Assembly (NCBI GenBank): GCA_009917545.1
Contig: QZDW01000025.1
Coordinates: forward strand, 1-52,116
DNA from: a bacterium 1XD42-76
GTDB taxonomy: Bacteria; Bacillota; Clostridia; Lachnospirales; Lachnospiraceae
Direction of reading: 5' to 3'
DNA length: 52,116 bases
Shown: piece after piece, positions 1 to 7,661 of the stretch
Numbering within the stretch: the stretch's first letter is position 1
How the letters are laid out: every line of letters begins with the position of its first letter
Program-made: the position numbers and the translations under genes
Notes under the pieces: generated by a model
The model's database searches: none
Told to the model about the DNA's origin: nothing
What the model saw: only the letters and a program-made list of their open reading frames with translations

Positions 1-439
1 ATCAATCCCTCAGACTGTTCAGGGTGGTTTCGTTCGTGCAATTATGTGCAATAATTTATTGGATTGCTATAATAAGAAATACGGCCTGAAAAAGTACCTT
101 TCCCCGCATTCCATTACGACCATGCTGGATTATGAATGGCCCGGCAATATCCGCGAGCTGCGCAATATCATGGAGCGCGCTGTCATTATCAGTAATGGCG
201 ATGAGATCACACCTGACACGCTGCATATCTATCCGGCGAATGAGCGGCCGCAGGCACGTTCCCGCATGCTGGCCCCGGTCAAAGACCTTAAGACGGCAAT
301 GGAAGAGCTGGAGCTGGAATATATCAACCACGCCTATGAGGTCTACGGAAATGTTCGTGAGGCGGCGGAAAGTCTCAGCATGACACCCTCGACCTTTGTG
401 CGGAAGCGGCAGAAATACAGTGGAAGGAAGATTCCATAA
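1..439 (+). CDS. Sigma-54-dependent transcriptional activator, C-terminal part (5' end outside window)
   Basis: This is the last ~130 residues of an enhancer-binding protein that activates RNA polymerase carrying sigma-54. The protein shows the WPGNIRELRNIMERAVI block (end of the AAA+ domain, the region following sensor II) and then a Fis-type helix-turn-helix (VYGNVREAAESLSMTPSTFVRKRQKY). The N-terminal sensory part and the Walker and GAFTGA motifs lie outside the window. From about base 44 onward the frame reads like the family; the first ~40 bases do not give the expected arginine-rich AAA+ sequence in any frame, so a frameshift or divergent stretch near the window edge is possible. It is transcribed toward the permease gene and is the natural candidate for driving the two sigma-54 promoters at 5.06 and 5.47 kb, with rpoN at 12.8-14.2 kb. 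Family assignment is firm; the link to those promoters is inferred from position. Confidence 0.9.
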   Translation, partial: SIPQTVQGGFVRAIMCNNLLDCYNKKYGLKKYLSPHSITTMLDYEWPGNIRELRNIMERAVIISNGDEITPDTLHIYPANERPQARSRMLAPVKDLKTAMEELELEYINHAYEVYGNVREAAESLSMTPSTFVRKRQKYSGRKIP

Positions 440-456
440 AAGGAATATAGAAAAAC

Positions 457-495
457 CACCCCGCCGAAATCCGAAGCAGGGATTGCGGCGGGGTG
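457..495 (-). terminator. Intrinsic terminator between convergent regulator and permease genes
   Basis: A perfect 10-bp stem (CACCCCGCCG at 457-466 and CGGCGGGGTG at 486-495) is extended inward by AATCC/GGATT. Read on the minus strand it is followed by a T5 run, so it terminates the permease transcript well. On the plus strand only a weak ATTTGT follows, so it may serve both genes unequally. Confidence 0.8.
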
Positions 496-541
496 ATTTG
501 TGCGATAAAGCTGTTGCCAAAGGGCTGCATCCGTGCAAGGC

Positions 542-1903
542 TCAGGCGTTCGCTGCATTCTTGGCCGGTTCCGGATTCTTAAAGGTTCCGTTAATCAGAA
601 TATACAGGATAACGCCTACGGCAAGCCCCCAGGTAGCTCCCTTGATGGCAAGCACAGAAGCCATAACGCCTGCAAGGCCGCGCTCAGAATCACTGTGAAT
701 CATGCTGAGGCCGATCTGGCAGCATACAAAGCCCTGAACGATCAGCGTGAGGGACAGAGCGGCCGGCAGAATGGGCTGCACGAACGATGCAACAGGAACA
801 AGTGCCACACAGATAAAGGTAGACCAGCGGAAGGTTCCAACGCCGCTGAAAATAGAATCCATTGACTTTCTGCCGTCCTTATAGCGCTCGGCAACTGCGG
901 CAGTAACCGCTGCCCACAGCGGGCCGCACAGGCTCGGATAGGGGCAGATGAATGCCTGAACCAGGTTACGGATTGCGCTGACAATGTTGGAACGGTTGGC
1001 GTTAAAGTCGATTTTTTCATCCTGACGGACCTCATCGGCAGTACGGAGAAGCTGCTCACTGGATACGAAATCACCGAATGCGATGATATATACGGCAATA
1101 GCGGTCGGGATGACGGAAATAAATTTGCCGATACCAGGGAAGCCGATGGAGAACGGGCTTAAGGTATTCCAGATCGCACCGAATTCCGGGATCTTAATGA
1201 TGGAACCAAGAACCAGATTGGGCGGCGGGAGCTCTCCGGAGAGCGGCCCGATGATGATAGCGATAATGATTGCGGGCAGCATGCCGAAGTTACCGACCAT
1301 GTACCACAGTTTGTTTTTGGCCTTCATCCGTTTAAACAACAGGGAAAACAGAAGGAAGTAGGCGATCAGGGAACCAATGATAACCGTGGTCGGATAGAGG
1401 CCTGCACGGCCGCCTTCCTTGAACTCGCCCATGATGGCGGAAAATCCTGCGCCCACGAGGATTCCGGCTTTGATGGCATCCGGAATCGCGCCGATGATCT
1501 TGCTCGCGAGGCCTGTGATTCCCATGAAAAGGAAAATGAGGCCGACCATGAGCTGAAGGGCGATCATAGTCTGCGTGCGGTCAGGCCCCTGCTCGGAAAG
1601 CGTCAGAAACGCTGTCACCAGAGGGATTGCCGGGGTAATCCAGCCGGGTACGACCGGGTCGCCCAGGAGCGAATGCATGTTGTAGAAGAAACCGTTGATG
1701 ATTACCATGCTCCAGGCAACTTCATAGGGAACGCCGAGAACATCCTGTAAGACAGGGATTGCGCCCAGACACGTTGCACACATCAGGATTGCCTGAAGGC
1801 ATTCGGAGATCTCCCATCTGTAGTGGATAAAGGGGAGACGGATTTTAAATATACCGGCGGGAATATACGGCTGTTCCGCGCCGTTTTCTCTTTTTAATGC
1901 CAT
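542..1903 (-). CDS. Polytopic membrane permease, possible 4-hydroxybutyrate or related acid transporter
   Basis: This 453-residue, very hydrophobic protein has roughly 11-13 predicted membrane spans. Gly/Pro-rich motifs such as GDPVVPGWITPAIPLV and AFGDFVSSEQLLR resemble, by eye, the xanthine/uracil-type (UraA/SulP fold) permeases. The N-terminus is short and cytoplasmic with no signal peptide. It is the third gene leftward after the 4-hydroxybutyryl-CoA dehydratase and the CoA-transferase, with the same orientation and a 171-bp gap before it. That position suggests it imports the acid activated by the CoA-transferase, or exports a product. The substrate is inference; a nucleobase permease is the alternative. 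A strong terminator follows the stop. Start ATG 1903 is preceded by GGAGC, a weak ribosome site. Confidence 0.7.
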   Translation of the reverse strand: MALKRENGAEQPYIPAGIFKIRLPFIHYRWEISECLQAILMCATCLGAIPVLQDVLGVPYEVAWSMVIINGFFYNMHSLLGDPVVPGWITPAIPLVTAFLTLSEQGPDRTQTMIALQLMVGLIFLFMGITGLASKIIGAIPDAIKAGILVGAGFSAIMGEFKEGGRAGLYPTTVIIGSLIAYFLLFSLLFKRMKAKNKLWYMVGNFGMLPAIIIAIIIGPLSGELPPPNLVLGSIIKIPEFGAIWNTLSPFSIGFPGIGKFISVIPTAIAVYIIAFGDFVSSEQLLRTADEVRQDEKIDFNANRSNIVSAIRNLVQAFICPYPSLCGPLWAAVTAAVAERYKDGRKSMDSIFSGVGTFRWSTFICVALVPVASFVQPILPAALSLTLIVQGFVCCQIGLSMIHSDSERGLAGVMASVLAIKGATWGLAVGVILYILINGTFKNPEPAKNAANA

Positions 1904-1937
1904 ATTATCGTTGCTCCTATCATATTAAGTGATGCGC

Positions 1938-2013
1938 GGCCCCGGCAAATGAAGGAAGAAATGTCCGTTCCTGTCTGCCGGCCTGCCCGGGCACAAAAGA
2001 CAAAGCCGGGGCC
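1938..2013. other. Long-range inverted repeat between permease and CoA-transferase genes
   Basis: GGCCCCGGC at 1938-1946 pairs perfectly with GCCGGGGCC at 2005-2013 around a 58-nt loop that holds a further GC-rich palindrome (GCCCGGGC). No T-run follows on either strand. It could be an intercistronic processing or stability element that lowers permease expression relative to the upstream genes. Confidence 0.4.
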
Positions 2014-2074
2014 GTCGCAGGGTTTACAGATACGGACTATGCGCCGGAAGCCGCGCCAGCAAGGATCTCCGGCT

Positions 2075-3382
2075 TTAGTACGCGCAGTGGAACCGCTCTT
2101 CATAGACCTTCTTAAGGCCTTCCCGGAAGTCCGGGTGAGCGATCTCGATTAACGCCTTTGCACGCTCCTTTAATGTCCTGCCGGAGAGTTTGGCGATGCC
2201 GTACTCGGTAACAACATAGTCGATATCGTTTCTGGAAGTGGTAACAGCCGCGCCTTCGTCTAAGAGCGGTACGATCTTGGATACCGTTCCTTTGGCAGCG
2301 GTGGACGGGAAGGCCAGAATGGAGCGGCCATTCTTTGCCATCGAAGCGCCGCGGATAAAGTCAACTTGGCCGCCAACCCCGGAGATCTGCGTATAGCCGA
2401 CTGTCTCGGAAGCCGCCTGGCCCATGAGATCAATCTGGACGCAGGAGTTGATGGAAACAATATTATCTTCCTTCATGACAACGACCGGGTTGTTTACATA
2501 GTCAACCGGATACATCTCCACATCAGGATTATTATTTACGAAATCATAAAGGCGCCTGGTGCCCATCAGGAAGTTGGCGACGAATTTACCCTTGTGGGTC
2601 GTCTTTTTGGCGTTGGTAATAACGCCTTTTTCCACCAGTCCGACCACACCGTCGGAGAACATCTCAGAATGGATCCCAAGATCCTTTTTCTCACCCAAAA
2701 ACATCAGTACCGCATCCGGAATTGCGCCGATACCGAGCTGTAAGGTATCTCCGTCGTTGATGAGTTTGGCACAGTTTGCACCGATAGCTTTTTCGATCTC
2801 CGTAATCTTTGGGGGAGCAAGCTCAATAATCGGTGCATCGTGCTCTACGACAGCGACTACATTTGCATCCGAAATATGGAAGGTACTGTCCCCGTAGGTT
2901 CTCGGAAGCTCTTTATTTACCTGGACAATCACCTTTTTTGCGGCTCTTACAGCCGGCAGGGTGTAGTCCACGGAGATTCCAAGACTCATATTTCCATTCG
3001 CATCCGGAGCCGCCGCCTGCACGAGTGCAACGTCTACCGGAAGGCTCCCGTTTGTAAAGAGCGCCGGAATGCGGTAAAAGAAGCAGGGAGTGTAATCTCC
3101 GCGCCCCTCAGACACGGCTTTTCTGGTGGTTCCGCCTACGAAAAGGGCATTGTGACGGAAATGCTTTTCCATGCCCGGCTGTGCGTAGCCGGCTTTGCCC
3201 ATAGCGACCATGTGGACGATTTCCACATTTTCGTACTGCTCTGCTTTGGAGACCATCGTCTCAACCAGGTAGGACGGCTCTCCACATGCATGGCCGATCA
3301 CGACCCGCTCCCCGGATTTGATAAAATCGAGGGCTTTATCGGCATCGGTCAATTTGCTCTGATAATCTTTTTCCCAGCTCAT
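2075..3382 (-). CDS. abfT: 4-hydroxybutyrate CoA-transferase (Cat2/AbfT type)
   Basis: This 435-residue, cytoplasmic, full-length family I CoA-transferase should move CoA from acetyl-CoA (or butyryl-CoA) to 4-hydroxybutyrate. The N-terminal half has the CoA-transferase fold (VIGHACGEPSYLVETM). The C-terminal half carries the glycine-rich LQLGIGAIPDAVL loop and the SEMFSDG motif, whose Glu is the expected covalent CoA-ester residue, followed by GGQVDFIRGA. It lies directly downstream of 4-hydroxybutyryl-CoA dehydratase, its usual partner in Clostridium aminobutyricum and C. kluyveri, so the specificity call rests on both sequence and context. ATG 3382 is preceded by GGAGGAAACCC on the minus strand. 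An acetyl-CoA:butyrate-type transferase is the main alternative, made unlikely by the neighbour. Confidence 0.9.
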   Translation of the reverse strand: MSWEKDYQSKLTDADKALDFIKSGERVVIGHACGEPSYLVETMVSKAEQYENVEIVHMVAMGKAGYAQPGMEKHFRHNALFVGGTTRKAVSEGRGDYTPCFFYRIPALFTNGSLPVDVALVQAAAPDANGNMSLGISVDYTLPAVRAAKKVIVQVNKELPRTYGDSTFHISDANVVAVVEHDAPIIELAPPKITEIEKAIGANCAKLINDGDTLQLGIGAIPDAVLMFLGEKKDLGIHSEMFSDGVVGLVEKGVITNAKKTTHKGKFVANFLMGTRRLYDFVNNNPDVEMYPVDYVNNPVVVMKEDNIVSINSCVQIDLMGQAASETVGYTQISGVGGQVDFIRGASMAKNGRSILAFPSTAAKGTVSKIVPLLDEGAAVTTSRNDIDYVVTEYGIAKLSGRTLKERAKALIEIAHPDFREGLKKVYEERFHCAY

Positions 3383-3492
3383 GGGTTTCCTCCATTCTCA
3401 TTGACTGCGATTACTGGAACGTTCAGCGATTGGACGCTGACTTGTGAGAAAACAGGAAGGTTCCATTCCCGTTTTCTGCAACTCTTTCTTCT

Positions 3493-3524
3493 GTCCCTGC
3501 CCGGATGTGGGGGAGGGCAGGGAC
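3493..3524 (-). other. Strong intercistronic stem-loop between abfD and abfT
   Basis: A perfect 10-bp stem (GTCCCTGCCC / GGGCAGGGAC) encloses a 12-nt loop. No U-run follows on the minus strand, so it is unlikely to be a full intrinsic terminator. It sits 27 nt after the abfD stop in the 168-nt gap, where a stabilising 3' hairpin or partial terminator would set the abfD:abfT ratio. Confidence 0.5.
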
Positions 3525-3550
3525 GTGAAATGGTATTTGAGTGGAAAGGA

Positions 3551-5002
3551 TTATTCCTCGATCTTGGCAATTGCCTTGGCCAGTTTTTTCTTCATAGCAA
3601 GGTTGCCCTGGCGGGAGATCATGATTCTCTGAGCCTGCGGGGAACCTGCGCCGTGCATGGACTCTGTGCGGTAGCCGACAGCGGCTGCGCCAAGCGTAAG
3701 ATTCTCGATCAGTCTTAAGATGCGCAGACGGTTTTCTGTGGAAACGCTGTTTACGCCGCGCAGATATTTGTCAACATACTTGCCAAGGAACGGATCCTTC
3801 AGATCCTTCTCGGACGGAGCCGTTACCATCAGGCCGCCAGCGATATCCTCTGCCAGACGGGCAATCTCGTACGGGAAGCGGGTCACATTCTGCTTACATA
3901 CATTGGCAAGCAGCAGGTCAATCAGGTAATTGCCGGATTTGGTAGGAGTACCTTCCGCTGAGCAGGCGATACCGCAGCAGTACAGTGTCTCATTGAGATG
4001 CGTCATCTCGATCAGTTTATCCTTTACATGGGATGCCTTCTGAGCGCCGTTATAGTCAGCGGCAACGGCAGCAGCGCCGATGAGGACATCGCCTACGCCT
4101 ACTTTACATCCGCCGTAGGACTGTCTGTGATAGCCGGCAAAACGCTCAACCAGAACGCCTGCGAATTCGTACTCGCCATTTAAGAAGATCCGGTCATTCG
4201 GTACAAATACATCGTCAAAGATAACAAGGGCTTCGGTTCCCCCGAACTCGGAGTTGCCGACATCAATCTGGCTGCCCTCGAGCTTTCTGGTGTCGCAGGA
4301 CTGACGGCCGACGATCATGAAAATGCCTTTGGCATCTGTGGGGATTGCGAAAGATACTGCATAATCCTTGTCATCCTCACCCATTGCGATGGTCGGCATT
4401 ACGATTACTTCGTGGGAGTTAATGAAGCCGGTCTGATGGGCTTTGGCGCCGCGGACTACGATACCGTCCTCTCTTCTCTCAACGACTCTTAAGTAAAGAT
4501 CCGGATCAGCCTGTGCGTGCGGAGCCAGGGAGCGGTCGCCCTTGGGATCTGTCATCGCTCCGTCTACCGTGAGATCCTTTTCCTGAACGTATTTTAAGAA
4601 ATTTTTGAAGTTATCGAAATAATGAGTCCCGTATTTTTCATCCGTCTCATAGGTGGTGCTGTAAACGGCGTTAAATGCGTCCATGCCGACGCAGCGCTGG
4701 AAGCAGGCCGCTGTTTTCTGGCCGCAGAGACGCTGCATTTTCACCTTTTTGATGAGATCCTCAGTGCTCTGATGGATGTGTGTGAAGCGGTTGATTTTTT
4801 CGCCCGTGATGGAGGAGGTTGTTGTCATGAGATCCTCATACTCCGGCATCTGGGCCAGATCATATGTAGCTTTTACAGAATTGAGTGACGGTCTGAGAAT
4901 CGGGTCATCCACTACATTCTCCACCTTTTTGCCAAACATGTAAACCTGAAGGTTTAACTTTCTCATGCTCTCTACATACTGTTCGCCTGTCATTAATGCC
5001 AT
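3551..5002 (-). CDS. abfD: 4-hydroxybutyryl-CoA dehydratase / vinylacetyl-CoA delta-isomerase
   Basis: This 483-residue enzyme dehydrates 4-hydroxybutyryl-CoA to crotonyl-CoA by a ketyl-radical mechanism using FAD and a [4Fe-4S] cluster. The ligand positions known from C. aminobutyricum (Cys99, Cys103, His292, Cys299) are matched by CGQKTAACFQRC (about residues 93-104) and YHRQSYGGC (about 291-299). The flavin-binding acyl-CoA-dehydrogenase-like core is recognisable, e.g. HAQADPDLYLRVVERREDGIVVRGAK. I chose ATG 5002 (MALMTGEQ) over upstream in-frame starts because AGAAAGGAAC lies just 5' and the family begins here. It is the first gene of the leftward unit, 56 bp downstream of a near-perfect sigma-54 promoter. 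The enzyme is oxygen-sensitive in relatives, which points to an anaerobe. Confidence 0.95.
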   Translation of the reverse strand: MALMTGEQYVESMRKLNLQVYMFGKKVENVVDDPILRPSLNSVKATYDLAQMPEYEDLMTTTSSITGEKINRFTHIHQSTEDLIKKVKMQRLCGQKTAACFQRCVGMDAFNAVYSTTYETDEKYGTHYFDNFKNFLKYVQEKDLTVDGAMTDPKGDRSLAPHAQADPDLYLRVVERREDGIVVRGAKAHQTGFINSHEVIVMPTIAMGEDDKDYAVSFAIPTDAKGIFMIVGRQSCDTRKLEGSQIDVGNSEFGGTEALVIFDDVFVPNDRIFLNGEYEFAGVLVERFAGYHRQSYGGCKVGVGDVLIGAAAVAADYNGAQKASHVKDKLIEMTHLNETLYCCGIACSAEGTPTKSGNYLIDLLLANVCKQNVTRFPYEIARLAEDIAGGLMVTAPSEKDLKDPFLGKYVDKYLRGVNSVSTENRLRILRLIENLTLGAAAVGYRTESMHGAGSPQAQRIMISRQGNLAMKKKLAKAIAKIEE

Positions 5003-5057
5003 AATTTCTCGTTCCTTTCTGTATTTATTTTTTGATTTATGGTTTGCCCTTATATAA

Positions 5058-5073
5058 AGCAATATGCGTGCCA
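5058..5073 (-). promoter_or_regulatory. Sigma-54 (-24/-12) promoter for abfD-abfT-permease
   Basis: The minus strand reads TGGCACGCATATTGCT: the -24 TGGCAC and -12 TTGCT elements with the canonical 5-nt spacing, matching the consensus TGGCAC-N5-TTGCW. It lies 56 bp upstream of the abfD start codon, and no convincing -35/-10 pair is seen there. Transcription should need RpoN and an enhancer-binding activator. Confidence 0.88.
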
Positions 5074-5248
5074 AAAGGATGATATCCGTGAAAAAAAAGA
5101 AAAAATTTGTAGAATAAGACTTTATAAAAAATTTATATATTAAAGAAAGCTTTCATTTTTCCAGAGGAAAATTTGTGGAAAAAATCGGGGCACGGGCATA
5201 TGATTGATGAGAACAATAGGGGAACACGATGAAAACAGCAAAAAGTGC

Positions 5249-5291
5249 ATTGCAAAAATGAAATGGATGCTAAAAAATTGCAAAAATGCAA
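5249..5291. promoter_or_regulatory. Candidate upstream activator sites between divergent sigma-54 promoters
   Basis: ATTGCAAAAATG occurs twice, at 5249-5260 and 5277-5288. The second lies in a perfect palindrome TTGCA-AAAA-TGCAA (5278-5291) and the first in a degraded version of it (TTGCA-AAAA-TGAAA). They lie about 180-240 bp from each -12 element, a normal distance for enhancer sites of sigma-54 activators. Several TGGCAC half-sites (about 5344-5430) also occur in this 580-bp gene-free stretch. Which protein binds is inference. Confidence 0.5.
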
Positions 5292-5465
5292 CAAAAGAAT
5301 TGGTTATGATGCACAAAAGGCGGGCCGGCACGTAGCTGTGGCAATGGCACAACTGTGTAATGGCACGGGAAATGTAAGGGGAATGCCGTATATTGCCCCG
5401 GAAGCGGATGGCACAAATACGTAATGACCGGAGGGATTTACCAAAAAAAGAGGTGCCTGGAAGGT

Positions 5466-5481
5466 TGGCATAAAAATTGCT
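5466..5481 (+). promoter_or_regulatory. Sigma-54 (-24/-12) promoter for the NifU-to-crotonase operon
   Basis: The plus strand reads TGGCATAAAAATTGCT: TGGCAT, 5 nt, TTGCT, preceded by T as in the YTGGCAY consensus. It lies 108 bp upstream of the first start codon of the rightward operon. An overlapping TATAAT-like string (5481 onward) has no matching -35, so the sigma-54 reading is preferred. It mirrors the abfD promoter about 400 bp away. Confidence 0.85.
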
Positions 5482-5588
5482 ATAATTTAAAAGTAGGTGT
5501 CCGGCCCTAAATAAGAAAGTCGGCCGGGCGAAACGGATGGCAGGCGTAGGAACGGTTGTGAAATATAGACATTTAGGAGGCAGCTTTG

Positions 5589-5873
5589 ATGTTGGAAATG
5601 ATTGAAAAGGTACTGGAAGAAAAGGTGAGACCGGCGCTGCTGGCCCATGAAGGGAACGTGCAGGTCGCAGGATTTGAGGATGGCGTGCTCAAGATCCGGC
5701 TCACGGGGCAGTGTTCGGGATGCCCTTCGGCGCAGCTTACGACAGAAGAGCTGATTGCCAAAGCCGTCCGGGATGCGATTCCGGAGATTAAGGACGTTGT
5801 GCTGGTAAATGAAGTAAACCCGGAGCTTCTGGAATTTGCGAGAAAACTGCTGAACCATGAGGTGGAGAATTAG
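5589..5873 (+). CDS. NifU C-terminal-domain-like Fe-S scaffold/carrier protein
   Basis: This 94-residue protein consists of a single NifU_C-type domain, the small fold that assembles or carries an Fe-S cluster on a CxxC pair. The motif GQCSGCPSAQLTTEELI holds the pair; NifU and NfuA carry CPSC-like motifs in this place. ATG 5589 is taken rather than TTG 5586 because AGGAGG at 5575-5580 is 8 nt away. It is the first gene of the sigma-54 operon, 9 nt before the CGGC-MaoC gene. A role in supplying clusters to the neighbouring Cys-rich protein, or to the dehydratase on the other arm, is plausible but unproven. Confidence 0.85.
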   Translation: MLEMIEKVLEEKVRPALLAHEGNVQVAGFEDGVLKIRLTGQCSGCPSAQLTTEELIAKAVRDAIPEIKDVVLVNEVNPELLEFARKLLNHEVEN

Positions 5874-5882
5874 GAGAGCGGT

Positions 5883-6668
5883 ATGGTAATTGGGGTAAAA
5901 TACTGCGGCGGATGCAATTCCGTCTATGACAGAGGACGTCAGGTAAACCGCCTGAAGGAACAATTTCCGGAGCATGAATTCTGTACGGCTTCGCAGACAA
6001 AGGTCTGTGACGTCTGGCTGGCTGTATGCGGCTGTATGCGGGGCTGCGTATCCATCGGAGATCTGGAAGCGAAAAAGCGCCTGTTTGTCCTGAAAACAGA
6101 GAAAAGCTTTGATGAGGTACGGGCATATCTGAAAGGAGAGCGGGAGACCGGGAACGGGGAACGGCAGGATCCTGTCGATGCAAAAATGCAACAGAAAGTG
6201 CTGTATGTGGGCCAGGAGGCAGAGTACACCAAAACATTTTTCCGGGACGATGTGGAAAAATTCGCGGTCCTGACCGGTGACCACAGCCGCCTGCATACGG
6301 ATATGGAGTTTGCCCAAAGGGTAATCTTCGGCCGCCCTGTTGTCCACGGCGTGCTGGCTGCCAGCCTGATTTCTACGGTGATGGGAACGCTGCTTCCCGG
6401 GGAGGGGACGGTATTTATGGAGGAACACGTAACGTTCTGCCGTCCTGTATTCTATGGTGATACGATTACCGCGAAGGTACGGTTTACATCCTGCCGGGAA
6501 GGAAAAACACAGTATGTGGGAAGCTTTTCCGGGATCTGCATCAACCAGCGGGGGGAGACCGTGGTGTCCGCAAACTGCCGCCAGCTGATGATGAAAACGC
6601 TGTTTGAGGTCAAAAATCCGCAGGAGGAAGCAGAGAACTTTGCAGCGGAAGGAATCGATCTGTCATGA
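5883..6668 (+). CDS. Fusion of a Cys-rich CGGC domain with a MaoC-type hot-dog dehydratase
   Basis: This 261-residue protein has two parts. Residues ~1-90 carry seven cysteines in YCGGCN, FCTAS, KVC and AVCGCMRGC, a likely metal- or Fe-S-binding module. Residues ~105-255 are a MaoC/(R)-specific enoyl-CoA hydratase hot-dog domain with the expected acid/base pair in FAVLTGDHSRLHTD and the FGRPVVHGVLAASLIS helix. The C-terminal domain should add or remove water across a 2-enoyl thioester (CoA or ACP). A charged linker (~90-105) joins the parts. AGGAGA lies 5 nt before ATG 5883. The stop overlaps an upstream ATG of the next frame (ATGA), suggesting translational coupling. The role of the N-terminal domain is unknown to me. 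Confidence 0.8.
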   Translation: MVIGVKYCGGCNSVYDRGRQVNRLKEQFPEHEFCTASQTKVCDVWLAVCGCMRGCVSIGDLEAKKRLFVLKTEKSFDEVRAYLKGERETGNGERQDPVDAKMQQKVLYVGQEAEYTKTFFRDDVEKFAVLTGDHSRLHTDMEFAQRVIFGRPVVHGVLAASLISTVMGTLLPGEGTVFMEEHVTFCRPVFYGDTITAKVRFTSCREGKTQYVGSFSGICINQRGETVVSANCRQLMMKTLFEVKNPQEEAENFAAEGIDLS

Positions 6669-6763
6669 CCGATCAGGGAAGCGGCCGGCCGGGAGAGCGT
6701 GACAGGACCGGGCAGCAGATGCAGGCCATTGTAAGAAAACACAGCATGCAAAAGGAGAACAAT

Positions 6764-7000
6764 ATGACGAATTTAGAGACATATAATAAAATTTTCCGCG
6801 GGATGTTCCGCAAAACGGACGAGGAGCTTGCGGGGCTCAAATACCGTGGAATCGCGCTCTGGGACTCTATCGGCCACATGGATCTGATGGGGGAGCTGGA
6901 AGAGGCCTTTGACATCCGTATCGACACCAGGGATGTGCTGGATTTTACTTCTTACGAGAAGGGAAAAGAAGTTCTTGGGCGCTATGGCGTTGAGATCTAG
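6764..7000 (+). CDS. Acyl carrier protein
   Basis: This 78-residue acidic protein should carry acyl groups as thioesters on 4'-phosphopantetheine. The attachment Ser lies in ALWDSIGHMDLM, followed by the usual acidic helix II (ELEEAFDIRIDTRDVLDF). I took ATG 6764 because AAGGAG at 6752-6757 is well spaced and the product then has normal ACP length. A longer reading from 6665 (ATGA overlap with the previous stop) would add 33 Arg/Gln-rich residues untypical of ACPs. It is embedded among an acyl-protein synthetase, an acyl reductase and an AMP-ligase, so it is probably a dedicated carrier rather than the primary fatty-acid ACP. No phosphopantetheinyl transferase gene lies in the window. Confidence 0.9.
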   Translation: MTNLETYNKIFRGMFRKTDEELAGLKYRGIALWDSIGHMDLMGELEEAFDIRIDTRDVLDFTSYEKGKEVLGRYGVEI

Positions 7001-7661
7001 CGGCAGGCCCGGGATACCGGACGCGCCCTGCCGCCTCGTGGATCCCGTTACGGACAGCAACTGCTATCTGATCCGGCAGGGAAAACAGTGTGTCCTCATT
7101 GACCCCAATGCGTTTTCGGTCATCAAGCCAGTGCTGCAAAAATGGAACATAAGCCGCCTGCTTGTGCTGCTGACCCACGAGCACTGCGACCATATCGGCG
7201 GTTTAAATGAGCTGAGGGCCAACTATCACACGATTGTAGCGGCCAGCAGTGCCTGCAGCACGGGGATGCAGAATGCCAGGGAGAACATGTCGCGGCAGAT
7301 GGAATTATTTCTTTACTTTAAGAACGGGCAGACGAAGATCACGCCTTACCGGCCGTTTACCTGCCGGGCGGCGGATATACAGTTTGGGGACGAGATAAGG
7401 CTCCGGGACTTTTCCATGAAAGCGCTTCCGGGCCATACGCATGGGAGCAGCGTTATCCTTTATGAAGGCGCTGTATTCTGCGGGGACTATCTGCTGCCGG
7501 AGGACAAGGTAGTCACGAGACTTCCTGGCGGCAGCGACGAGGAATATGAACGCTTTGCGAAGCCCTGGTTAAGGCAGATTCCGGATGGAACCTGGATTTT
7601 TCCGGGACACGGGGAGCCGTTTCCGATGAATCAGGAGGTGAGATGCCTGCATGACCTATGA
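6984..7661 (+). CDS. Metallo-beta-lactamase-fold hydrolase (thioesterase- or glyoxalase-II-like)
   Basis: This ~225-residue protein shows the binuclear metal site of the MBL superfamily: THEHCDHIGG (HxHxDH), then LPGHTHGS, CGDYLL and FPGHGEP, in order. These are the ligands of hydrolases that cleave thioesters or lactones. ATG 6984 gives a 17-bp overlap with the ACP gene and no good ribosome site, so translation is probably coupled. The reading also overlaps the LuxE-like gene by 11 bp. In this operon a thioesterase that releases acyl groups from ACP or CoA, or a proofreading role, fits best; the substrate cannot be read from sequence. Confidence 0.8.
   Translation: MALRSSGRPGIPDAPCRLVDPVTDSNCYLIRQGKQCVLIDPNAFSVIKPVLQKWNISRLLVLLTHEHCDHIGGLNELRANYHTIVAASSACSTGMQNARENMSRQMELFLYFKNGQTKITPYRPFTCRAADIQFGDEIRLRDFSMKALPGHTHGSSVILYEGAVFCGDYLLPEDKVVTRLPGGSDEEYERFAKPWLRQIPDGTWIFPGHGEPFPMNQEVRCLHDL

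Noticed and set aside
2840-3718. 292-codon open frame on the plus strand
   Set aside because: It is antisense to the CoA-transferase and the end of abfD; no family resemblance.
5481-5490. TATAAT-like string as a sigma-70 promoter for the LuxCE-type operon
   Set aside because: No acceptable -35 box lies 16-18 bp upstream, whereas the overlapping -24/-12 match is nearly perfect.
5487-6428. 313-codon open frame on the minus strand
   Set aside because: It is antisense to the NifU-like and CGGC-MaoC genes, which have clear domains and ribosome sites.
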